Source: an uncultured Clostridia bacterium (lineage in GTDB: Bacteria; Bacillota; Clostridia; Oscillospirales; Acutalibacteraceae). Taken from it: a stretch of DNA of 64,000 nucleotides. Numbering within the stretch: the stretch's first letter is position 1; each line of letters begins with the position of its first letter. Made by a program: the position numbers and the translations under genes. The notes beneath the pieces are model-generated. The model was not told the DNA's origin, ran no database searches, and was given only the letters and a program-made list of their open reading frames with translations. This document shows, piece after piece, positions 58,394-64,000 of the stretch. Location: positions 1-64,000 of the forward strand of contig CANRHD010000010.1 in the NCBI GenBank assembly GCA_947630285.1, written 5' to 3'.

Positions 58394-59101
58394 TTATTTT
58401 TGCTGTCCGTAATAGGCGTTTGCGCCGTGCTTGCGGTTATAGTGCTTATCAAGCAGATAACCCTCTATCCCTGCCTGCTTATTCTCCACCGCTGCAATTT
58501 CCTCTGTGCGGAAGGCCATTTTTGCAATCTCCTCAAGTATAAGGGCGTTTTCCACAGCCTTAAAGCAATCCCTGCCCCAGCAGAACGGCCCGTGACGGTG
58601 AATCAGCACCGCCGGACAGTCCGTGGGATTTATGGAGTTTTCTTTAAAGCACTCGACTATTACCCTGCCCGTGTTGAGCTCGTACTCGCCCTTAACCTCC
58701 TGCTCGGTAAGTCCCCTTGTGCAGGGAATACTGCGGTTGGCAAAATCCGCATGGGTTGTTCCGTAGGCCTTAATTTCCCTGCCTGCCTGTGCAAAAGAGG
58801 TCGCCCAGGCGGAATGGGTGTGAACGACTGCGCCTATATCCTCAAACTGCCTGTAAAGCTCAAGATGCGTCGGCGTATCGGAGGAGGGATTTAACTTGCC
58901 CTCGACCTTGTTGCCCTGCAAATCCACAACTACCATATCGTCCCGGCTCATCGTTTCATAAGGCACGCCTGAGGGCTTGATTACAACCAAACCCGTCTGC
59001 CTGTCAATCGCAGAGACATTGCCCCAGGTCAAAACAACCAGCCCGAACTGCTTTAGCTGTAAATTCGCCTTAAAAACATCTTGCTTTAACTTTTCAAGCA
59101 T
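58394..59101 (-). CDS. araD: L-ribulose-5-phosphate 4-epimerase
   Basis: A 235-residue class II aldolase-fold epimerase: [72 protein letters not shown] (zinc His pair and further His) and [12 protein letters not shown]. It turns L-ribulose 5-phosphate into D-xylulose 5-phosphate. Its ATG overlaps the araA stop by one base. With araA it makes most of the arabinose path; the kinase araB is not in this window. Confidence 0.96.
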   Translation of the reverse strand: MLEKLKQDVFKANLQLKQFGLVVLTWGNVSAIDRQTGLVVIKPSGVPYETMSRDDMVVVDLQGNKVEGKLNPSSDTPTHLELYRQFEDIGAVVHTHSAWATSFAQAGREIKAYGTTHADFANRSIPCTRGLTEQEVKGEYELNTGRVIVECFKENSINPTDCPAVLIHRHGPFCWGRDCFKAVENALILEEIAKMAFRTEEIAAVENKQAGIEGYLLDKHYNRKHGANAYYGQQK

Positions 59102-60570
59102 TATTTGTTCCTCCAGATAACATCGTTGTATTCAAGCTCACGCCTGAATTCCGGTATTTTTGTATCTTTATTGATATAGACAAATTCAATTCCCATAATC
59201 TCGGCAAAATCACGCATATGCTCCGCAGTAAGGTCGTATGAAAGCACGGAATGATGCGCTCCGCCGGCATAAATCCATGCCGCCGCCGAGGTTTTAAAAT
59301 CAGGCAACGGCTTCCAAAGCACGCCTGCAACGGGAAGCTTCGGCATATCGTTTTCCTGAGTTTGACATTCAATATCGTTTACTATCATTCTGAAGCGGTC
59401 GCCCATATCGATAAGCGAAACGACTATAGCAGAGCCTTTCTTTGCCTTAAATACAAGCCTTGCAGGGTCTTCCCTGTCCCCTATTCCGAGCGGATGAACC
59501 TGAATTTTCGGCTTTTCGCAGGCTATCGACGGACAGACCTCAAGCATATGTGCGCCGAGTATCATCTCGTTGCCATCTTCAAGGTGGAGCGTGTAATCTT
59601 CCATAAACGCCGTGCCCTTATCTATGCCCTGAGCCATAACTTTCATTATTCTTGTCATTGCGGCAACCTTCCAGTCGCCCTCTGCGCCGAAGCCGTAGCC
59701 CTTTTTCATAAGGTCCTGCGAGGCGAGGCCGGGAAGCTGGCGAAGCCCCTGCAAATCCTCAAAATTCGTGTGGAACGCCTTGAAATTGCCCCTGTCAAGG
59801 AATTTTTTAAGGGCAACCTCCTCCTTTGCCTGATAGCGGACGGCGTCAATATTTTCGGTGTCCATAATATATTCTTTTTCGTACTCCGCCATCTGGGCGT
59901 CGATTTCCTGCTCGGTTACCTTTTCGACCTCGGAAATTATATCGCCTACGCCGTAATGGTCAACCGACCAGCCGAGCTTTATGAGAGCCTCGACCTTGTC
60001 GCCCTCGGTGACTGCAACATTTCTCATATTGTCGGAAATACGAAGCACCCTGAGCTTTCTCGATTCTGCGGCGCCTACGGCGGCCCTCATCCAAACGCCC
60101 ATCTGACTGGTAAAATCCGCATCCTGCCAATAGCCTACGATTACTTTCCTGTTAAGGCGCAGACGGGCGGCGATGTAGCCGTGTTCACGGTCGCCGTGAG
60201 CCGACTGGTTAAGGTTCATAAAATCCATATCAATATCATTCCACGGAATTTCACGGTTAAACTGCGTGTTCAGGTGAAGATATGGTTTTCTTAAGGCCGT
60301 AAGGCCCTTTACCCACATTTTTGAGGGTGAAAAGGTGTGCATCCAGGTGATAACGCCGGCGCAGTTGTCGTCGTTATTGGCCCGGTTCATAATGTCATAA
60401 ATTTCCTCGCTCGTCTTTACGCAGGGGAACCACTTTACCGTGCAGGGTATGTTTTCGTCGGCATTGAAGCCGTCAACCATTATCTTGGAGTGCTTGTCGA
60501 TTTCAACAAGTGTTTCCTCGCCGTAAAGGAACTGCGAGCCTACTACAAAATAGAAAACGGAATTTTTCAT
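59101..60570 (-). CDS. araA: L-arabinose isomerase
   Basis: A 489-residue Ara[82 protein letters not shown] and [14 protein letters not shown], with the metal ligands Glu/His in those stretches. It isomerises L-arabinose to L-ribulose. It is the first gene of araA-araD behind a promoter and palindrome at 60583-60620, so expression is likely repressed without arabinose. The usual length is about 495-500. Confidence 0.97.
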   Translation of the reverse strand: MKNSVFYFVVGSQFLYGEETLVEIDKHSKIMVDGFNADENIPCTVKWFPCVKTSEEIYDIMNRANNDDNCAGVITWMHTFSPSKMWVKGLTALRKPYLHLNTQFNREIPWNDIDMDFMNLNQSAHGDREHGYIAARLRLNRKVIVGYWQDADFTSQMGVWMRAAVGAAESRKLRVLRISDNMRNVAVTEGDKVEALIKLGWSVDHYGVGDIISEVEKVTEQEIDAQMAEYEKEYIMDTENIDAVRYQAKEEVALKKFLDRGNFKAFHTNFEDLQGLRQLPGLASQDLMKKGYGFGAEGDWKVAAMTRIMKVMAQGIDKGTAFMEDYTLHLEDGNEMILGAHMLEVCPSIACEKPKIQVHPLGIGDREDPARLVFKAKKGSAIVVSLIDMGDRFRMIVNDIECQTQENDMPKLPVAGVLWKPLPDFKTSAAAWIYAGGAHHSVLSYDLTAEHMRDFAEIMGIEFVYINKDTKIPEFRRELEYNDVIWRNK

Positions 60571-60582
60571 AATTTTACCACC

Positions 60583-60620
60583 TTTATATTAGTTATAATA
60601 ATTATATCAACATTGATATA
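60583..60620 (-). promoter_or_regulatory. araA promoter overlapping palindromic operator
   Basis: TATATCAACATTGATATA (60603-60620) is a perfect palindrome. Minus-strand TTGATA (60605-60610) within it, 16 bases, TATAAA (60583-60588) form a promoter. A repressor here would cover the -35 region. The pattern does not match the Bacillus AraR box. Confidence 0.6.
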
Positions 60621-60741
60621 TATTTTCAACCTAAAAATATATAGGACGGTTGACAATAAATTTTATAAAATATAAAATTTTTACGGACAGTTTTGGATTT
60701 TTATCAGTCTTAGTAAATAAATGAAAAAAGGAGCTGTTAAT

Positions 60742-61401
60742 ATGGCAAAAAGGAAAATCGCAAATGTACCGAAGCTTGATTTAAGGAAATTTTCTCCCGA
60801 GGCGCTGAGAAAAATAGAGTCAATAAAAAATGTCGCCGTTCTGATTGTGGCGGACGACGAGGAGGCTCTTGAAGCGTTCGGCGAAATAGAGGTTTCAAAT
60901 GTAGCGACAATCCGTTATATACCCAGGGACAGGGAATTTAAAGAGATGAACGGTACCTTTATTCTTACGGGCAATATGGTACAAAAGGACACCGAGTACT
61001 TTTTAAACGGCATCTGCATCGTATGCGATTTGCCAAAGGATTTGGAGATAAGCCTAAGCTTTAACGGGATTTTGCTTATTCAAAAGAGTTCAAATGTTAT
61101 TATCACCTGTGCAAACGGCCTATCGTTTTACGACGATTTTGAAGCGGATATGATTAAAATTTTCTCCAACACCGTTACCGTTAGCCCCGATTTTGTAAAC
61201 GAAGCGAAGCCCGGCACATATATCATCGCAGGCAACAGTATAACCGTGAGCAACGATGTCACCGCAGATATGCTCAGAGAAAAAGGTATCCGTTTTGTTG
61301 CCGGCAATATAATTTCCTGCGGAAAGCATCTTGTGGGCTATGTTGAAAACAACTCAAAGGTCGGCAACTGCATAGAGATTATAAAGGGCAAAAAGTCATA
61401 A
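60742..61401 (+). CDS. Unknown protein with beta-helix-like repeats, upstream of ECF sigma factor
   Basis: A 219-residue cytoplasmic protein not recognised. After a basic start, related segments recur: FILTGNMVQ, FNGILLIQKSS, YIIAGNSITVSND and RFVAGNIISCGKH, plus IEVSNVATI. They look like turns of a right-handed beta-helix (bactofilin-like polymer or capping protein); this is inference. There is no signal peptide or membrane helix. ATG 60742 is preceded by AAGGAG at 8 bases; the ATG at 60721 is upstream of that site. The ECF sigma gene starts 24 bases after its stop, so they form an operon. It could be a structural or sensing partner of the sigma factor. Confidence 0.65.
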   Translation: MAKRKIANVPKLDLRKFSPEALRKIESIKNVAVLIVADDEEALEAFGEIEVSNVATIRYIPRDREFKEMNGTFILTGNMVQKDTEYFLNGICIVCDLPKDLEISLSFNGILLIQKSSNVIITCANGLSFYDDFEADMIKIFSNTVTVSPDFVNEAKPGTYIIAGNSITVSNDVTADMLREKGIRFVAGNIISCGKHLVGYVENNSKVGNCIEIIKGKKS

Positions 61402-61425
61402 ACAATCCGGAGGGGTGTTTACAGC

Positions 61426-61893
61426 TTGAACGGCAAGGATACATTTGAAGAGCTTTATAAAAAATATTATTCCGCCGTCAGGTCGTATTTTGCAAAAAAG
61501 GCTCCTGCCGACGATGTTGACGACCTGACCCAGCAAACCTTTTTAAAGATATGGGCGTTTACGCTTACCGAAAGCCCCATACGCTCGTACAAGCCGTTTT
61601 TGTTTGCCTGCGCCAAAAATGTACTTATCGACTTTTACAAAAAACGGGCAAATTTCATCTCCATTGAAGACCTGCCGGCCGTATTTGAAATTAAAGGAGA
61701 GGGCGATTTTGTAAGCTATGCGGAAATGATGTCTGTTTTATCCTGCCTTTCTTACGAGGACAGAACCGTAATAACCATGAAGAGCGACGGATATACAAGC
61801 AGGGAAATATCAAAGGTAATAGGTATTTCCGCTTCCGCCGTCAGGTCAAGGATTCAGGCAATAAAAAACATTTTAAAAAGCAAAATGAAATAA
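61426..61893 (+). CDS. RNA polymerase ECF sigma factor
   Basis: A 155-residue sigma-70 family factor. Region 2 is FEELYKKYYSAVRSYFAKKAPADDVDDLTQQTFLKIWAF, with DDVDDLTQQTFLKIW for core binding and the -10 region; region 4 is LSYEDRTVITMKSDGYTSREISKVIGISASAVRSRIQAIKNIL. Start TTG 61426 after GGAGGGG. No anti-sigma gene follows; a terminator comes directly after the stop. The upstream unknown gene is the only neighbour in the operon. The target promoter is unknown. Confidence 0.9.
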   Translation: MNGKDTFEELYKKYYSAVRSYFAKKAPADDVDDLTQQTFLKIWAFTLTESPIRSYKPFLFACAKNVLIDFYKKRANFISIEDLPAVFEIKGEGDFVSYAEMMSVLSCLSYEDRTVITMKSDGYTSREISKVIGISASAVRSRIQAIKNILKSKMK

Positions 61894-61931
61894 CCCCTGC
61901 CGTGCTTTTTAAGTGCCGACAGGGGGATTTT
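61894..61931 (+). terminator. Terminator of the sigma-factor operon
   Basis: CCCCTGCCG pairs with CGACAGGGG (wobble) and is followed by ATTTTTATG. It directly follows the stop. Confidence 0.75.
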
Positions 61932-61955
61932 TATGTATTTTTATATAAAGCCTTT

Positions 61956-62456
61956 TTATTTGCCGGGACGGTGGAAGCGTATTTCGCAGATGTCATCGCC
62001 CCTTGCGATTGTTTTCGGCAAATCGAGCACACAGCCGAAGCTTTCGGCAATGCCCCTGTCGCCGCACATGGCGTGGTCGCAGAGCACCCTGATTTCCTCA
62101 TCGGTACAGCCCTGCTTCTGCCACGCTTTGACAAGCGGACAGTAGTGAAAATCTATAAACAGGTGGTCGTCGTCGCATTGTCTGATTTTCATTTCAAAAA
62201 TCACCTGTGCGAAAACGGTAAACAAGGACCTTTTTAAGCCCTTTAACGAGTCGCCCATTTTGCCTTTCTCACGAAACAGCGCACCCTGATACAGTCCGCA
62301 GCGTCTGATTGCGTCGGGGGCGTATTCGGTTGACTCAAGTCCCTTTTTCTTTGCCTCGTCGCACAGCAGATACATCCACAGAGCTCGGTGCTCAAGCTGT
62401 TCTCTGATTGCAACGGTTATGGGGGTTTTGATTTTTGGCTCGTTATTAATGCTCAT
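61956..62456 (-). CDS. L-2-amino-thiazoline-4-carboxylate hydrolase-like protein
   Basis: A 166-residue protein of the ATC-hydrolase family (Pfam ATC_hydrolase): FIDFHYCPLVKAWQKQGCTDEEIRVLCDHAMCGDRGIAESFGC is the family block, with HYCP, CDHAMCGD conserved cysteines and histidines that may bind metal or do chemistry. The first member was found in Pseudomonas acting on cyclic cysteine precursors; most others, including this, have no proven substrate. The M20 peptidase gene lies 14 bases upstream on the same strand. Confidence 0.85.
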   Translation of the reverse strand: MSINNEPKIKTPITVAIREQLEHRALWMYLLCDEAKKKGLESTEYAPDAIRRCGLYQGALFREKGKMGDSLKGLKRSLFTVFAQVIFEMKIRQCDDDHLFIDFHYCPLVKAWQKQGCTDEEIRVLCDHAMCGDRGIAESFGCVLDLPKTIARGDDICEIRFHRPGK

Positions 62457-62470
62457 TTTTTTCCCTCTCC

Positions 62471-63859
62471 TTATTTTAAAGCTGAAATATATTTATTAAT
62501 CAACTGCTTGTAAAAGCACACGCACTGACCGACATTTTTAATTTTAATGTGTTCGTTTGCGCCGTGGACGGAGGCGTATTGCTCGGCGTCCAAATCGATC
62601 GGGGCGAAGCGGAATATATTGTCCGCAACCTCGCCGAAGCGTCTGGCGTCGGTGCCTGCAACCAAAAGGAACGGCGATACGATTACATCGGGAAAAACAT
62701 CGTTTATTACGCTTTCAAGCAATTTAAACTGCGGAGTTCTATAATCGGTCGGCGGACAGTAATCCCGTTCGATTTCCTCAATTTCAACCCCGTGCTTTGA
62801 AGCGATGGCTTTAATTTTTTCAAGTCCCTCGTATAAATCGTCCTCCCTGACACAGCGCAGGAACATTGTCGCCTCAACCTCCTGTGCCGCAATCTGGGGG
62901 TCAAGCCTGGAGCCGCCCGAAATTGTGGTAAACGCTATGCTTGTTGAAAGCATCGGCCTTGCCTGCGGTATTTTTTGCATAACCTTTTTGATTACGGGCG
63001 CAAACAGGCCGATATTACCCATAGCGATATTCAGGGGGAACGGCATATACGGCGCATGGGTTTCAAAGGTTCCCCGTACCTCGTTTGAAAAACTGCCCTT
63101 ATAAATCTTACTGTTTTCAACCTCGTGAATAAAGGCAGACATCTGCGAAACGGTGTTGTTTGCCGACTGATTTAAGCCGCCGTGTCCCTTTTGAACTCTC
63201 TTAGCGGTACAGCGGTACATATACCTGCTTTTTTCGTGGACGGCGATCATTGCGCTCTTTTCCTTAACGCCGGGCACCATACCCGCGGTAATAGCTCCGC
63301 CCTCGTCAAAAACGGCGTCAAAATGAATACCGTTTTCCTTAAAATACCGAGTTGCAAGCACCATTCCGTCTCCGCAAAGCTCCTCGTTATTTGAAGAACC
63401 TATGTAGAGGTCTATACCGTCAAAGGAAAAATCCTCGCTTAACAGCTCCTCGCACGCCTGAAGCTCGGCAAAAAGCGGAGTTTTTGTATCAATGGTTCCC
63501 CTGCCGTACATTGAGCCGTCCTTTATCATGGCGTCAAACGGGTCGGTGTTCCAGCCCTCGCCGCCGTCAACAACATCGTGATGCGACATAAGCATAATAT
63601 TTTTTTGGGCGTTATTGCCCCTGATTACATAGACAAAACAGCCATCGCCGAATGTTAAGCGCTCCGCCCTTTTTGAAAGCAGGGGAAAACGCTCCCCGAC
63701 TGTCTTATAAAACCTGTCAAATTCCGCCCTGTTTCGGCCGTCGTGAGTAAATACCGTTTTGCAGTTTATCATCTTAGAAAGCGTATCGGTATAGCCGTTT
63801 AGAACCTGAGCGGAAACATTTTTTCTGTTTTCCTCGCCGGTCAAAGCCCGTTTTTTCAT
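62471..63859 (-). CDS. M20 family metallopeptidase
   Basis: A 462-residue M20 protein. MLMSHHDVVDGGEGWNTDPFDA (metal His and Asp95), MYGRGTIDTKTPL (bridging Asp124), and YIGSSNNEELCGDG (general base and metal Glu, 159/160) are the motif set. A dimerisation domain is inserted, and HGANEHI near the end supplies the last metal His. It is close to CPG70/PM20D1-like carboxypeptidases that act on N-acylated amino acids or small peptides. It overlaps the upstream membrane gene (ATGA) and is followed by the ATC-hydrolase-like gene; the three are probably one operon for an N-acyl amino acid or peptide. Confidence 0.92.
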   Translation of the reverse strand: MKKRALTGEENRKNVSAQVLNGYTDTLSKMINCKTVFTHDGRNRAEFDRFYKTVGERFPLLSKRAERLTFGDGCFVYVIRGNNAQKNIMLMSHHDVVDGGEGWNTDPFDAMIKDGSMYGRGTIDTKTPLFAELQACEELLSEDFSFDGIDLYIGSSNNEELCGDGMVLATRYFKENGIHFDAVFDEGGAITAGMVPGVKEKSAMIAVHEKSRYMYRCTAKRVQKGHGGLNQSANNTVSQMSAFIHEVENSKIYKGSFSNEVRGTFETHAPYMPFPLNIAMGNIGLFAPVIKKVMQKIPQARPMLSTSIAFTTISGGSRLDPQIAAQEVEATMFLRCVREDDLYEGLEKIKAIASKHGVEIEEIERDYCPPTDYRTPQFKLLESVINDVFPDVIVSPFLLVAGTDARRFGEVADNIFRFAPIDLDAEQYASVHGANEHIKIKNVGQCVCFYKQLINKYISALK

Positions 63860-64000
63860 TGTTTATCTCCCTTATCGCTATACTTTTTGATACCCTGCGT
63901 AACTTTTTTGTCATTATAAACGGCAAACAAAATTAACGAAAGCAGGCTGAACACGCCGGCATATACGCCCGTAAGCTTAACTCCCTGCATACCGACGGAC
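63856..64000 (-). CDS. Partial membrane protein, C-terminal end only
   Basis: The last 47 codons of a gene that continues beyond the window end. They contain one hydrophobic helix (VYAGVFSLLSLILFAVY) and a basic tail ending KKYSDKGDKQ, which suggests a transporter or other membrane protein. The stop overlaps the M20 ATG by two bases (ATGA), so they are co-translated. By position it might carry the M20 substrate. Confidence 0.6.
   Translation of the reverse strand, partial: SVGMQGVKLTGVYAGVFSLLSLILFAVYNDKKVTQGIKKYSDKGDKQ

Noticed and set aside
59251-60294. 347-codon ORF on the plus strand
   Set aside because: It lies wholly within araA on the opposite strand, and its sequence matches no family I know; a shadow of the codon bias of araA.
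1-64000. CRISPR array, prophage, plasmid or transposase genes, rRNA and tRNA genes
   Set aside because: No direct-repeat/spacer series, integrase, transposase, capsid genes, or cloverleaf sequence was recognised in any gap.

Overview
The window reads as a chromosomal segment of an anaerobic, spore-forming Firmicute, most likely a gut or rumen Clostridia member of the Ruminococcaceae/Oscillospirales type. Support: sporulation and germination genes (spoIVA, spoIIP, gpr, a SpoVAE-type gene); an oxygen-independent ribonucleotide reductase (nrdD/nrdG); several secreted proteins with type I dockerins plus one membrane-anchored cohesin-like protein; PyrR attenuation, an L10 leader and many Shine-Dalgarno-led TTG starts. 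No rRNA, tRNA, CRISPR array, phage or transposase gene was seen. Genus-level identity is inference.

Layout. 0-2.8 kb: a hairpin-rich repeat (copy A) and a cell-surface lipase-like protein. 2.9-5.6 kb: larE-larB-larC for the nickel-pincer cofactor, without larA. 5.7-6.4 kb: two small membrane proteins. 6.5-12.7 kb: two dockerin-bearing exported proteins around spoIVA and a DUF378 gene. 12.9-17.8 kb: MFS carrier, ABC-F ATPase, HAD phosphatase, membrane protein. 18-20.4 kb: a surface protein, coaX and an ECF S-component (probable pantothenate uptake and activation). 20.8-27.5 kb: trxB-nrdD-nrdG with an array of NrdR boxes, then prmA, yhaM and small genes. 27.5-30.8 kb: spoIIP-gpr, divergent rpsT, a 59-residue membrane protein, SpoVAE. 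30.8-35.7 kb: aldo/keto reductase, plsY, pyrR-uracil permease behind a leader attenuator, aldose epimerase, repeat copy C. 36.2-41.1 kb: DUF1292, a probable 6S RNA, the cohesin-like protein, rqcH-nif3-trmK, DUF1858. 41.2-47.5 kb: glycosyltransferase, clan-D glycosidase, C_GCAxxG protein, a divergent membrane protein/XRE pair around two operators, repeat copy D, lipoprotein, a 48-residue small protein. 47.6-51.3 kb: rpmG-secE-nusG-rplK-rplA and rplJ-rplL, detached from rpoBC. 51.4-58.3 kb: parE-parC, DUF896, cca, a RluA pseudouridine synthase. 58.4-64 kb: araA-araD, an unknown protein plus ECF sigma factor, an ATC-hydrolase-like protein, an M20 peptidase and the end of a membrane-protein gene.

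The most unusual signal is a family of about 250-bp arrays of up to five hairpins (copies A-D). They lie at 3' ends of genes. Paired base changes between copies keep the stems intact. Three of the four copies sit between two near-identical copies of a local terminator hairpin, and the hairpin sequence differs at each locus, as if the element inserted into, or duplicated, a terminator. Two small proteins (59 and 48 residues), each with its own near-consensus promoter, strong ribosome binding site and terminator, are also worth attention.
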